DNA of 47,827 bases from an uncultured Saprospiraceae bacterium. Lineage in GTDB: Bacteria > Bacteroidota > Bacteroidia > Chitinophagales > Saprospiraceae. The notes under the pieces were generated by a model that saw nothing but the letters and a program-made list of their open reading frames with translations, was not told the origin of the DNA and did not search any database. The stretch lies in NCBI GenBank assembly GCA_938001865.1, contig CALLAW010000059.1:1-47827 (forward strand), written 5' to 3'. Position numbers and translations under genes: made by a program. Shown piece after piece: positions 37,031 to 46,164 of this stretch. Numbering within the stretch: the stretch's first letter is position 1; every line of letters begins with the position of its first letter.

Positions 37031-37741
37031 CTACTCTAATGTAACAAAGAGTGGCATGTGGTCACTCAACTGCAACCAATCACCATGCTGACCTACTGTA
37101 ATCCTAGACTTGTCACTCATCAGACTAGATGATACAAAACAATAATCCATGTGGTATGGTCTGGTCAGCTGCTTGAGTAGATAGAGGGTGGGTTGAGACT
37201 CTTGACCGTGCTTCTCACTATATCGTGTGTGATAGAGACTTGAGATTCCATGCCGCATGAGTAAGTTGACGACATCTGAGTGGTTACCGTGCTTCCTTTT
37301 ACTATCCCAGATTGCATTACTATTGAGATCACCTACGATCATACACTCTTGATCCAGAAGATGCTCATACTCTTGAAGTGCTCCCCATACTTGACCGATA
37401 TAATCTTTGGATCGATGCGTGGCATGAGGCATTGCCCAGATTGCAAAGAGTATGATGGATCTACCTGACTGGGTGTAACGTATCGGAAGGACATATTGAT
37501 AGTCTGGGTCAAACTCAGGCAATAGCTCCAGAGTGGCACCATGATATGCAATGATTCCGAGACCCTTATGCGGATTGTTACCATACCATATCATGTCCGA
37601 AAACTGGGTCTGATGCAGGGATTTTCGCAAGATTGAATCATTTTCGCATTCTTGGATGACTGCAAGATCTATGCTAGTGCTGATCACTGATTGGTACTTC
37701 TTGCGGAAGGCCATGTTACAATTCCATGATACTATCTTCAT
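37031..37741 (-). CDS. Endonuclease/exonuclease/phosphatase-family protein
   Basis: A 236-residue protein with the EEP fold: MKIVSWNCN (Asn7), the metal-binding Glu31 (IQECEN), VGDLNSN in the middle and the terminal SDHMPLFV containing the Asp-His pair. These are the landmarks shared by exonuclease III, DNase I and related Mg-dependent phosphodiesterases. It lacks a signal peptide, so it is likely cytosolic. Length is slightly shorter than XthA (about 268) and the DNA-recognition loops of XthA are not recognisable, so I do not call it exonuclease III. Substrate unknown. Confidence 0.88.
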   Translation of the reverse strand: MKIVSWNCNMAFRKKYQSVISTSIDLAVIQECENDSILRKSLHQTQFSDMIWYGNNPHKGLGIIAYHGATLELLPEFDPDYQYVLPIRYTQSGRSIILFAIWAMPHATHRSKDYIGQVWGALQEYEHLLDQECMIVGDLNSNAIWDSKRKHGNHSDVVNLLMRHGISSLYHTRYSEKHGQESQPTLYLLKQLTRPYHMDYCFVSSSLMSDKSRITVGQHGDWLQLSDHMPLFVTLE

Positions 37742-37813
37742 TTCATCATGATTGACTGCTAATACAGACAGGAAAAAACCTAGATTGTCAGCTAATATTT
37801 GATATTAGCCCAA

Positions 37814-39094
37814 TTAGATAGATCTAGTCAGAGATTGAATTATCTTGAAACTACTTAGAAACTCCTTACTTACGACTCGGAGTACCGTATACATTGGTAT
37901 CGCGAGTACCATTCCCAATATACCCCCTATTTTGGCACCGACCAATACAATCAAAAAGATCTCAAGTGGATGTGCCTTGACACTCTTAGAAAAGATGTTG
38001 GGCTGTAAGATAAAGTTATCAATCAACTGCATAATACCGAAAACTGCTATTACCTTACCCAAGAGTGGTAACATCTCTGAGTAGAACGATAGATCAAGAT
38101 TAGACGAGACAGTGATCAGCACAGCAAATGATGCCCCAAATATTGGACCCACATAGGGTATGACATTCATCAAAGCAGCGAAAAACCCAATCAATAAAGC
38201 ATTCTTAACCCCAAGGATAGAGAGTAATGTAGTCACAAAGAGTGTAATCACCGTGATCTGTATCAATACACCAATAAAATATCTGATCAACATATTACTC
38301 GTACTGTCTACCACATTGAGTGCCTTGTCGACATACTCATCAGGCACGAGTGAGGTGACGATGTTATCAAATAGACCTACCTCTTTCAAAAAGAAAAAAG
38401 CGATAAAGAAAATCGAAAGAATCGCAATTAGAAAATTACTGAATACTCCCAATATACTTCCAAACACCGTTGATATCTTTGAAGGATCGAGGTACTTATA
38501 TATCGATTTTTGAATCCGCGAAAAGAAGTCATCTGTTTCATCTATCGAAGATTCTGAGTCTAACACCTTCTCCTTTTGATTTGGAGGCAAGACATTGATA
38601 TAGACAGAGATATTGGAAGTAAGAGTAGTATCTCCATTAGCGATCAAGATACTATCAACATTGACCAATTGTGGCGACATGATCTCATTGATCTCTGATA
38701 CTTGTTTGAGATATTGATCCTGCAGATCTTCTTCTACCTTAGCATCGAGAAATCCCTTCTTGATTAACCATTGATTCCAATCCTCTATTGGCTCTTCTAG
38801 ACCTTTGGCTATAGCCGTATAGTCTACCCCTGCTAAGTTGCGAGCTTGGTCGATAAGCGTAGGGACAAATATCCATACTACAAGTCCCAGCATGATCGCA
38901 AAGATTGTAAGCGTAAGCCCTGCTGACACAGTCGGGCTAAATACCTTAGTGAATAACCTGACAAATGGTGCCCCTATCATGCTGAGTATCCACGCTATGA
39001 TGACATAACTAACGATATCGCTGAAGTAGTAGATGATACTTCCTACGATAATAAGAGGGATGATTGCTAGCAAATATTTAGAGTTGAACTTCAC
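37814..39094 (-). CDS. AI-2E family (PerM/YdiK-type) membrane protein
   Basis: A 426-residue inner-membrane protein with a GTG start. Two pairs of N-terminal helices are followed by a soluble segment (about 75-205) and a C-terminal block of four to five helices. The late motif NVIPYVGPIFGA and the HPLEIFLIVLVGAKIGGILGM stretch are signatures of the AI-2E transporter family. Members export autoinducer-2, ions or other solutes, and most have no proven substrate. The soluble insertion is longer than usual. It is followed by the EEP-family gene (72 bases) and preceded by queG (42 bases), all minus strand. Confidence 0.92.
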   Translation of the reverse strand: MKFNSKYLLAIIPLIIVGSIIYYFSDIVSYVIIAWILSMIGAPFVRLFTKVFSPTVSAGLTLTIFAIMLGLVVWIFVPTLIDQARNLAGVDYTAIAKGLEEPIEDWNQWLIKKGFLDAKVEEDLQDQYLKQVSEINEIMSPQLVNVDSILIANGDTTLTSNISVYINVLPPNQKEKVLDSESSIDETDDFFSRIQKSIYKYLDPSKISTVFGSILGVFSNFLIAILSIFFIAFFFLKEVGLFDNIVTSLVPDEYVDKALNVVDSTSNMLIRYFIGVLIQITVITLFVTTLLSILGVKNALLIGFFAALMNVIPYVGPIFGASFAVLITVSSNLDLSFYSEMLPLLGKVIAVFGIMQLIDNFILQPNIFSKSVKAHPLEIFLIVLVGAKIGGILGMVLAIPMYTVLRVVSKEFLSSFKIIQSLTRSI

Positions 39095-39136
39095 TGATAT
39101 GGGTATTAGCTTTGATAAATTTAATGTAAATAAAAC

Positions 39137-40066
39137 TTAAGATTCTCTATTTGCAAATTTGATATTTCTCTGAAGACCTTGATATTTTGTCCGCTTTACT
39201 GCTGATTTTTTGAACAGAGTCTTGAATACTTCTTCAGTCATTTCATTCCAGTCACTCTTTGTAAGATTCAAGAGTGGCTCTGCAGGATCAAAGAGTGGCT
39301 CCTCATGATGATTACCAAATCGGTTCCATGGACAGACATCTTGGCAAATGTCACAACCAAAAATCCAGTCTTCCATCTGGCCTTTGAACTCTTCGGGAAT
39401 CGCATCTCGCAACTCAATTGTCAGATAACTAATGCACTTACTCCCGTCCATGACATATCCTTCTGGACTGATTGCATCCGTCGGACAAGCATCGATACAT
39501 CGTGTACATGTACCACAGTGATCCCTTACTGGATGATCATGCTCTAGCTCAAGATCCACGATTAATTCAGCCAAGAAAAAGTATGAACCTTTATCCTTAT
39601 TCAATAATAAAGTATGCTTACCTACCCAGCCTAGACCAGATCGCTTAGCCCAATCTCGTTCGAGGACTGGCGCTGAATCTGTAAAGCATCGTCCATTGAT
39701 ATCACCTATATTAGTCCTGATATCCCTTATCATGTCTTTGAGTTTATCTTTGATGACATGGTGATAATCTTGACCATAAGCATACTTAGCGATCTTATAT
39801 GTATCCCCTCTCTGGGTTTCCTTTGGCTTATAATTGTACATCAGTGAGATCACTGACTTAGCACCTGGGACTAATTTGGTAGGATCTACTCGCTTGTCAA
39901 AGTGATTGGCAAGGTAACTCATCTTACCATGATTATCAGCATTGAGCCAAGACTCTAAGCGCTTAGCTTCTTCGGTCATTAGTTCAGCCTTGGCGATACC
40001 GATATGATCAAATCCGTACTGCTGTGAGAGTTGCTTAATATATAGAGTTCTCTCAGCTGTAGTCAT
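39137..40066 (-). CDS. queG: Epoxyqueuosine reductase
   Basis: A 309-residue cobalamin-dependent iron-sulfur enzyme performing the last step of queuosine synthesis, reducing epoxyqueuosine in the anticodon of tRNAs to queuosine. Two 4Fe-4S clusters are laid out as CGTCTRCIDACP (Cys184, 187, 190, 194) and Cys211, FGCDICQDVCP (Cys238, 241, 245). The general acid Asp130 lies in CFTDSAPVLERDWA. Length fits the short QueG form without the C-terminal HEAT repeats. No other queuosine gene is in the window. The next gene upstream is the phosphohexomutase (38 bases). Confidence 0.97.
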   Translation of the reverse strand: MTTAERTLYIKQLSQQYGFDHIGIAKAELMTEEAKRLESWLNADNHGKMSYLANHFDKRVDPTKLVPGAKSVISLMYNYKPKETQRGDTYKIAKYAYGQDYHHVIKDKLKDMIRDIRTNIGDINGRCFTDSAPVLERDWAKRSGLGWVGKHTLLLNKDKGSYFFLAELIVDLELEHDHPVRDHCGTCTRCIDACPTDAISPEGYVMDGSKCISYLTIELRDAIPEEFKGQMEDWIFGCDICQDVCPWNRFGNHHEEPLFDPAEPLLNLTKSDWNEMTEEVFKTLFKKSAVKRTKYQGLQRNIKFANRES

Positions 40067-40104
40067 GATGATGGATAAGACTTGATGATAGGTTGTGGTA
40101 TGAT

Positions 40105-41508
40105 CTATAGACCTTCTTGAAGAGTCTTATGAGCATCATCTAGTAATGCCCTCACCTTACCTGGATCCTCTGCTTGTGCATAGACTCTGAGGACTGGTTC
40201 CGTACCTGACGGTCTGACCAAGAGCCATTCATCATTGGGCATATAGAACTTGTATCCATCAATATTCTCAGTGTGATTTACTTTCCTCTCACCGATCAGA
40301 TCGACACCACCACCAGCACATTTCTTTATGATTGCTTGTTTCATATCTTCTGTGATGTGTAGATCATCCCTATCAAAGGAGAAACTACCAACCTTAGCAT
40401 AGACCTCTTCTATGAGCTCTTCAAGAGACTTGCCTCTCTTCGCCATAAACTCAAGGATCGTAAGGCCAATCCAGATACCATCTCTCTCAGGGATATGACC
40501 TTTGATTGCCAATCCTCCAGACTCTTCGCCACCTACAATGACGTCTTCTTGAGTCATAATCTCTGCGATGTACTTAAATCCGATTTTGGTAACTTCCAAC
40601 TCTAGACCATAGTGGTCAGCGAGCTTCTTCATCTTATCTGTAACGGAGAATGTCACAATGACTTTTCCAGACATCTCTTTATACTCTGCCATGTAGTAGA
40701 GCAATAACAACAACATATGGTGAGAATCTATAAACTTACCATTACTGTCATAGAGACCAATCCGATCAGCATCACCGTCATTAGCTAATCCAAATGCCAA
40801 TCTATCATCTTTTGCCATGAGTGCTGATAGCTCTCCAAGATTTCGGTGGATTGGTTCGGGTGCCTGACCTTTGAATGAGGGGTTATTGTCACAGTGTAAG
40901 AGATGAGCTTTGGGAAGTATCTTAGGGAGTACACTTTGTCCTGCCCCATACATCGCATCATATGCAATATTGATTCCACTCTTATCGATTAACTCAAGGT
41001 CAAAGTTAGCCTTGACATGATCGATATATAGCTGTTCTAGATCTACATACTCGAGTAGACCCTGAGCATGCAATGCTTTGACATCCTTAAGCTTACCTAG
41101 CGGAGTATCCGGTATGAGAGCTTCAATCTCCTCTATTTCATTGGGCACTGTAGGTCCTCCATATGATGACTTCAGCTTAAATCCGTTGTACAGCGGTGGA
41201 TTATGTGACGCAGTAATGACTACACCCATATCTGCTTTGAGCTTCACACAAGCGAGTGATATCATAGGCGTAGATACAAAGTTATCACTCAAGTATATCT
41301 TCATCCCATAATTACCAAATACACTTGCAGCAGTCTCAGCAAACATCTTACCACCAAATCGTGTGTCATACCCTATCACTACAGTACTCATCCCCTTTTT
41401 AGCCATCCAATGGCATGTTGCTTCAGACACTCTCTTCACGTTATCTATAGTATAGTCCTTACCTATAATTGCTCTCCACCCGTCTGTCCCAAATTTGATT
41501 TGTTGCAT
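40105..41508 (-). CDS. Phosphoglucomutase/phosphomannomutase-family phosphohexomutase
   Basis: A 467-residue alpha-D-phosphohexomutase with all four domains. The phosphoserine is Ser101 (TASHNPP). The metal loop is NDGDADRIG, the sugar-recognition loop GGEESGG and the phosphate-binding RPSGTEP near the C-terminus. It should move phosphate between C1 and C6 of a hexose via the phosphoserine. The GGEESGG loop leans to phosphoglucomutase-type specificity rather than GlmM, but this cannot be settled here. A -7 promoter element lies upstream at 41595-41602. It is first in a minus-strand run with queG and the AI-2E-type gene. Confidence 0.95.
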   Translation of the reverse strand: MQQIKFGTDGWRAIIGKDYTIDNVKRVSEATCHWMAKKGMSTVVIGYDTRFGGKMFAETAASVFGNYGMKIYLSDNFVSTPMISLACVKLKADMGVVITASHNPPLYNGFKLKSSYGGPTVPNEIEEIEALIPDTPLGKLKDVKALHAQGLLEYVDLEQLYIDHVKANFDLELIDKSGINIAYDAMYGAGQSVLPKILPKAHLLHCDNNPSFKGQAPEPIHRNLGELSALMAKDDRLAFGLANDGDADRIGLYDSNGKFIDSHHMLLLLLYYMAEYKEMSGKVIVTFSVTDKMKKLADHYGLELEVTKIGFKYIAEIMTQEDVIVGGEESGGLAIKGHIPERDGIWIGLTILEFMAKRGKSLEELIEEVYAKVGSFSFDRDDLHITEDMKQAIIKKCAGGGVDLIGERKVNHTENIDGYKFYMPNDEWLLVRPSGTEPVLRVYAQAEDPGKVRALLDDAHKTLQEGL

Positions 41509-41594
41509 CTATTCTATTTGTCTTTTATTTTAGAATTGTTAACGTTTTCTGATTGTAAGATAATCTAAATTAAATCTTCTCAGCATTCAATTGC

Positions 41595-41602
41595 CAAAAT
41601 TA
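41595..41602 (-). promoter_or_regulatory. Predicted -7 element for the phosphohexomutase gene
   Basis: The minus strand reads TAATTTTG (TAnnTTTG match) with a TTTG 21 bases further upstream (41627-41624), a slightly long but acceptable spacing. The leader would be about 80 bases. Confidence 0.4.
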
Positions 41603-41668
41603 TACCATTCTCATAAATCTATCCAAATTTCATATTAAAATAAAATATAATATGTATTTTGCATCCAT

Positions 41669-42343
41669 ATGACACAAATGCAGCGTTCTAAGCGGGACAA
41701 TTACAAATATAAAGGACTCAGGCTCCGCATGATCAAGGAACTCATGTCCAAGGGAATAACTGACGTCAAAGTCCTCCAAGTAATGTTAGACTTACCTAGA
41801 CACTTCTTTATCGAGATAGGCTTTGAAGAGTGGGCTTATCGTGATCAAGCATTCCCCATCCCATCTGATCAGACGATCTCTAGACCATATACTGTCGCCC
41901 TTCAGACGAGCCTGCTCAAGCTTACAGGCCAAGAGACTGTCCTCGAGATAGGTACAGGCTCGGGGTATCAGTGTGCAGTACTCTCAAGATTATGCAATAG
42001 AGTTTACACGATCGAACGTCATGATACACTGTTCAAATTGAGCAATACCATATTCCAAGAGCTTTCCCTTTTTAATATACGTAACTACCACGGAGATGGA
42101 TATCGAGGTCTACCACTTAAGGCTCCATTTGATCGGATCATTGTGACCGCTGGTGCTGACAAGATACCACATACTCTCGTAGAGCAACTTGCCCCAGGTG
42201 GTACTATGGTCATACCTGTGGGAGATACGCATGGACAAGAGATGCAAGTATTGGACAAAGATCAAGATGGAAATCTCACTCAGCGTACCGCTGGTAAATG
42301 TGAATTTGTGCCATTTTTACAAGGAAAAGTTGGAGCAATCTAA
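41669..42343 (+). CDS. pcm: Protein-L-isoaspartate O-methyltransferase
   Basis: A 224-residue SAM-dependent methyltransferase that repairs isoaspartyl residues in damaged proteins. Motif I is VLEIGTGSGYQCAVLS, and the family stretches RHFFIEIGFEEWAY, ISRPYTVALQ, GDGYRGLPLKAPFDRIIVTAG and LAPGGTMVIPVG follow in order. It stands alone on the plus strand, divergent from the phosphohexomutase and convergent with the VOC protein gene (10 bases between stops). Confidence 0.96.
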   Translation: MTQMQRSKRDNYKYKGLRLRMIKELMSKGITDVKVLQVMLDLPRHFFIEIGFEEWAYRDQAFPIPSDQTISRPYTVALQTSLLKLTGQETVLEIGTGSGYQCAVLSRLCNRVYTIERHDTLFKLSNTIFQELSLFNIRNYHGDGYRGLPLKAPFDRIIVTAGADKIPHTLVEQLAPGGTMVIPVGDTHGQEMQVLDKDQDGNLTQRTAGKCEFVPFLQGKVGAI

Positions 42344-42353
42344 CAATCAGTTA

Positions 42354-42770
42354 TTAACCGCCTTCATCAGTTTTTGGGAGTAACTTATCATCTATAGCTT
42401 CCCAGAGTTCTATTTTATTTCCATCATTATCTAAGATATGGACAAATTTTCCATAGGGATATTCAGATATTTCATCTAAGATGGTGACACCTTCTTCTTT
42501 CAACTTACCTACTAGCCATACTAGATCCTCCACTCTATAATTAATCATAAAGGACTTCTGCGAAGGCTCAAAGTATGCAGTATCACTTGAGAAGGGACTC
42601 CATTGGAGGTAAGCAGGATGAGCCGGATCTTCTTCTGTTCTAAATGCAAAAGTGGCTCCCCACTGATCTGTGTCAAAGCCGAGATGTTTTTGATACCAAT
42701 CCTTAGTCTCGTTTGGATCAGTACTCTTGAAGAACACCCCGCCGATACCTGTAACCCTTTTTTTACGCAT
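42354..42770 (-). CDS. VOC-superfamily (glyoxalase/dioxygenase-like) protein
   Basis: A 138-residue protein with the two beta-alpha-beta-beta-beta modules of vicinal-oxygen-chelate proteins: VTGIGGVFFKSTDPNETKDW at the start and FVHILDNDGNKIELWE at the end, the latter with the usual metal-binding Glu. The first-module ligand position and the central residues are not clearly conserved, so activity (lyase, dioxygenase or simple binding) cannot be assigned. It follows the unknown 194-residue gene by 3 bases, so the two and the CvpA-like gene look co-transcribed. Confidence 0.88.
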   Translation of the reverse strand: MRKKRVTGIGGVFFKSTDPNETKDWYQKHLGFDTDQWGATFAFRTEEDPAHPAYLQWSPFSSDTAYFEPSQKSFMINYRVEDLVWLVGKLKEEGVTILDEISEYPYGKFVHILDNDGNKIELWEAIDDKLLPKTDEGG

Positions 42771-42773
42771 TAT

Positions 42774-43358
42774 TTAGAGATTAAATTCTTCTTCAAGATA
42801 AATGACACTGAACCACTCATCACTCGTACGAGCTGGCTTGTAATTCGCATCACTATAGTATGTTGCAGTACACTTGAGCTGCTTCGGTCTATTATCTACT
42901 ACCTCTAGATCGAGTGTGATATTTCCATAGATCTGTTCTGCAGGGATTGTGTTTTGCAATCTGAGACTGGGTTTAAGGTAGTATGTGTAATTTTCTTTCC
43001 CGTTTTTACAAGAGTGGACAGCCAACTTTTTGACGTATCCGACCTGTAGGTGCTTCTCTTTTAGCCTATAGAGATATGCTTTTAAGAGCTCTATAGAGAC
43101 ATTCTCTAAGTTGGTCAGAGCTATACCTCTAATACCGTTTTGCTCAATTATACTGTAATCAGTTGAGACTTCGCTACCAGTAAGATAAGATCTGACTTGA
43201 TTAGTAATTTGACTTTCAAAATCATAGAATGCAGTACTTCTCTGATCAATCACCTCTCCGCTATCGCTGTCATCATAGACAGTTCTAAAGTCATCGCAAG
43301 TTGACTTTTGTTCGTCCTTTTTATAACCCAATTTACCAAGAAAATCACCTAAGCCCAT
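42774..43358 (-). CDS. Unknown cytosolic protein in the CvpA-like operon
   Basis: A 194-residue protein I do not recognise. It has no signal peptide or membrane segment. The N-terminus (GLGDFLGKLGYKKDEQ) is amphipathic, and the middle and end alternate strand-like stretches, for instance VGYVKKLAVHSC and KQLKCTATYYSD. Two bases separate it from the CvpA-family gene and three bases from the VOC gene, so it is translated from the same message. No catalytic motif is apparent. Confidence 0.75.
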   Translation of the reverse strand: MGLGDFLGKLGYKKDEQKSTCDDFRTVYDDSDSGEVIDQRSTAFYDFESQITNQVRSYLTGSEVSTDYSIIEQNGIRGIALTNLENVSIELLKAYLYRLKEKHLQVGYVKKLAVHSCKNGKENYTYYLKPSLRLQNTIPAEQIYGNITLDLEVVDNRPKQLKCTATYYSDANYKPARTSDEWFSVIYLEEEFNL

Positions 43359-43360
43359 TG

Positions 43361-43912
43361 CTATTGATTAAGTAATGGTTCAGACTGCTCTTTTAAATCA
43401 TCCATGTTTTCCATCAGTTTTTGCCAATATTCTTTGAGATCAGGAGCCACGGACATCACAAATTTTACGCTTTGATCACTTAACGGCTCAACGATTGAAA
43501 ATAAATTTGAATCATCAAAAAATTCGGGTGATGATAACCGATACTCCCTCACTAGACCCATAATCATACTCAACATAATCGTGTAGAGCATCGCCATCAA
43601 TAGACCACCAGCCAACTTATTGATAAAATTAATGTTCAACGTCTTGAGTAGACCTTCAATACGAGCCCCAACAAACCTTATAAAGACCAAAAAAAGAAAA
43701 AATGTAGCAATCAATGCGATAATTAGTGCAACATTACCCTCCATTCCAAAGGTACCAACCAATATCTCCCCAACAATTGGCGATAATTTCAGTGCAGCAG
43801 CAATACTAATAATTACAGATACCACAGCAAATAGTGTTTCGATAATCCCTTTAGCATAACCAGAATAAAAGCCAAACGCAATTAATAGTATGATTATAAT
43901 ATCTAATACCAT
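43361..43912 (-). CDS. CvpA-family membrane protein
   Basis: A 183-residue inner-membrane protein with four predicted helices (about 3-22, 27-48, 62-82 and 101-123) and a polar, acidic C-terminal region. The GYAKGIIETLFAVVSVIISI stretch following the first helix is the family signature. CvpA-type proteins are needed for colicin V production in E. coli and affect envelope stress resistance, but their molecular activity is unknown. It is first of three tightly packed minus-strand genes. Confidence 0.88.
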   Translation of the reverse strand: MVLDIIIILLIAFGFYSGYAKGIIETLFAVVSVIISIAAALKLSPIVGEILVGTFGMEGNVALIIALIATFFLFLVFIRFVGARIEGLLKTLNINFINKLAGGLLMAMLYTIMLSMIMGLVREYRLSSPEFFDDSNLFSIVEPLSDQSVKFVMSVAPDLKEYWQKLMENMDDLKEQSEPLLNQ

Positions 43913-44079
43913 GATAAGAGGTTATATTTGTTAAGTTTAAATTAAAAGGTTGCAGGATCAAATTATCTCCCGCGATGTTTTGTTTTACTTTCGATTCACA
44001 CGTCTTTCTTTAGGACAAATATCTCCAAAGATACGTTCCCATGATAGACACAATTTGTGAAAGAATCTAAATATATGAA

Positions 44080-44562
44080 ATGAATTTTAAGTCATTCTCT
44101 TTACTTCTCAGCGCTTTACTCTTCAGCACCTATGCATTTAGCATGGCGCAAGACTCTCTCCCTCAAGTATTTATGATTGGAGATCACGAGTTAGAGTACG
44201 AGTCACTTGTGGTAGAGTGCTCTGACATACTGCTTAGTGTATGCGATGATTCGATGGAAGAAGCATATGAGCATTGGCTACTGATGCTTCATGATATTGA
44301 AAAGTTTGCCGTAGAGCAAAATATTGAGATAAGAGGAACTAAGCTGTGGCTAAATGCTTTTTGGAATACTGATGGATCTATAAAAAATCTTGTCTTTTAT
44401 CCCAAACCAAATTGCCGAAACATTGATTTCGACGAGCTTACAGCCTTTTTCAACGATTTTATCTCAGATTACTCCTTCACTAAGGTAAATAATACCTGTT
44501 TTTCACACTACGGAAGTGCCACATTTCCGACGCATACAGAACTCTTATTTATCAAAGAATAG
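44080..44562 (+). CDS. Small exported protein of unknown function
   Basis: A 160-residue protein with a signal peptide (residues 1-24, ending AFSMAQ). The mature part has four Cys (in VECSDILLSVCDD, NCRN and NTCFS) that could form two disulfides. A central strand pair (LWLNAFWNTDGSIKNLVFY) with a turn DG is seen, followed by an amphipathic helix (FDELTAFFNDFISDY). I do not recognise a family. No other gene is close enough to be surely co-transcribed. Confidence 0.72.
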   Translation: MNFKSFSLLLSALLFSTYAFSMAQDSLPQVFMIGDHELEYESLVVECSDILLSVCDDSMEEAYEHWLLMLHDIEKFAVEQNIEIRGTKLWLNAFWNTDGSIKNLVFYPKPNCRNIDFDELTAFFNDFISDYSFTKVNNTCFSHYGSATFPTHTELLFIKE

Positions 44563-44699
44563 GACTCAAACTTCCGATTGCACTGATACAGAACATTTAC
44601 TTTAACCCTGATTTAACCAATGTACCACAATCATTTACTTCAGATCAGTGTTTTTAACATTGATAGAGGATATTATTTTATTTGTAACATTATTGAATT

Positions 44700-45383
44700 A
44701 TGAATTATCTAAGCAAGATTATAGCGATTGTTTTCATGGCCTCTACACTCTCAGCTCAAGTAGACTATAGTAGCTATAAAGATTCAGATGCTGAAGCAAC
44801 TATCCTACTTAATAAGATCTATAATTCAATTTCACAATCTAATGATTACAAAGTCCAATTCACTGTAAATGTTGAATTTCCCGGTTATCAACCAGAAATA
44901 CAAAAAGGCACTCTGATTCAGTCAGGAAGTAATTACCTATTCAAGAGTGGGGATCAAGCAATCTATGCACTCAATGATACAATTTGGACTCATCACATCT
45001 CACAGAATGAAGTCTATATTGACGAAAGAAGTGTGACAGATGGTGATGATAATTTAGGTCTCTCACCGATTCAACTCTTAGCAACATATCAAAGTGAGGA
45101 CTTTGTTTATGCCATATTGAATACGGAACCATTCGAGTCATCTACAAGATACTTTATAGAATTTAAACCTCTTATAGACAATCCTGATTACTCCAAACTT
45201 AGAGTCAACGTAGTTGATGGTAGCATACCTCTCTTAGAGTCAATCGTCATCTTTAATAAAGACGGGAGTAGATATAGTATCAATGTAGATTCCATAGAGA
45301 CAGCATTAGGAGTCAAAGACTCTGCATTCTGGTTCGACCCTTCACAGCATAGTGGCATCCATATAGAAGATATCCGTCTATGA
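44700..45383 (+). CDS. LolA-like outer-membrane lipoprotein carrier protein
   Basis: A 227-residue exported protein with a short signal peptide (residues 1-19, ending TLSAQ). The mature part follows the LolA pattern: an initial helix (ATILLNKIYNSIS), then KVQFTVNVEF, KGTLIQSGSNYLFKSG with the Gly-Lys-type strand, ALNDTIWTHHISQNEVYI and a second half with RVNVVDGSIPLLESIVIF. LolA shuttles lipoproteins across the periplasm to the outer membrane. A Bacteroidota chromosome often has more than one LolA-like protein, so this may not be the main carrier. The next gene begins 38 bases later. Confidence 0.85.
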   Translation: MNYLSKIIAIVFMASTLSAQVDYSSYKDSDAEATILLNKIYNSISQSNDYKVQFTVNVEFPGYQPEIQKGTLIQSGSNYLFKSGDQAIYALNDTIWTHHISQNEVYIDERSVTDGDDNLGLSPIQLLATYQSEDFVYAILNTEPFESSTRYFIEFKPLIDNPDYSKLRVNVVDGSIPLLESIVIFNKDGSRYSINVDSIETALGVKDSAFWFDPSQHSGIHIEDIRL

Positions 45384-45421
45384 GTCACCGCTAACGATTC
45401 AATTATCAATATCTTTGGGAG

Positions 45422-45922
45422 ATGTTAAGCACGATCTTTTTATTATTTACATTGACCCTAGCCCACGACTATCATATGGGTAAGACAGAGATCACTGTCA
45501 ATGACAGGAGCCAGCGTCTAGAAATCACTCAATTTGTCTTCATAGATGATCTAGAATCAGCAATTATAGAATTAGGCTACCCTTTTCAACATCTAGGCAC
45601 TTCCAAGGAGCTGAGCACAGCAGACAGTCTTATTCATCTCTACATTGATACACATCTTTCGATTACTCAAGGTAAATCCTCTACTAACCAGCAATTGCAA
45701 TTCGTAGGGAAGGAAATTTCAGACGACCTCACAGGGTTATTTATCTACTTTACCCAAGAGATAGATCCAAATTCTGATACCAGTAGCTACATAGTGACCA
45801 ATACCACTCTCATAGAACAATTCGATGATCAAGTAAATCTCATTTACTTCACTTACGCAAATGGTGCCAAAGATTACTTCGTTTTGAATAGAAAATCATC
45901 AACCAAAATTGTAGATAAGTGA
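45422..45922 (+). CDS. Exported protein of the DUF6702 type
   Basis: A 166-residue protein with a short signal (residues 1-14, followed by [13 protein letters not shown]). The opening, an HxxH-like motif after the signal and then KTEI, together with alternating strands ([16 protein letters not shown]), fits a conserved Bacteroidota exported family known only by a domain number. Its role is unknown. Its final codons overlap yidD by 4 bases (GTGA), which suggests joint translation. Confidence 0.7.
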   Translation: MLSTIFLLFTLTLAHDYHMGKTEITVNDRSQRLEITQFVFIDDLESAIIELGYPFQHLGTSKELSTADSLIHLYIDTHLSITQGKSSTNQQLQFVGKEISDDLTGLFIYFTQEIDPNSDTSSYIVTNTTLIEQFDDQVNLIYFTYANGAKDYFVLNRKSSTKIVDK

Positions 45923-46164
45923 AACGCATATTGTCTACACTAGTGATCCTACCAATCAGGATCTATCAACAACTCATTTCTCCACTACTTCCATCATCGT
46001 GTAGATATCAGCCAACATGCTCACACTACATGATAGACGCTATCCACGAATGGGGAATAATCAAAGGCGTGTATATTGGTACTAAAAGAATATTTCGTTG
46101 CAATCCATGGGGAGGTTTTGGTTCAGACCCAGTACCAAAAAATCCAAAAAAACAAAATTCATGA
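45919..46164 (+). CDS. yidD: YidD, membrane protein insertion efficiency factor
   Basis: An 81-residue protein starting at GTG. Its signature is complete: [23 protein letters not shown], then [12 protein letters not shown] and [10 protein letters not shown]. YidD associates with the inner membrane and helps YidC and Sec insert proteins. It is usually next to rpmH-rnpA; here it is about 18 kb away, inserted between the DUF6702-type gene and hemB with 4-base overlaps at both ends (GTGA and ATGA). Confidence 0.96.
   Translation: MKRILSTLVILPIRIYQQLISPLLPSSCRYQPTCSHYMIDAIHEWGIIKGVYIGTKRIFRCNPWGGFGSDPVPKNPKKQNS

Noticed and set aside
46098-46160. Upstream extension of hemB inside yidD
   Set aside because: The stretch is a shadow of the yidD C-terminus in another frame, and ATG 46161 gives the normal HemB N-terminus.
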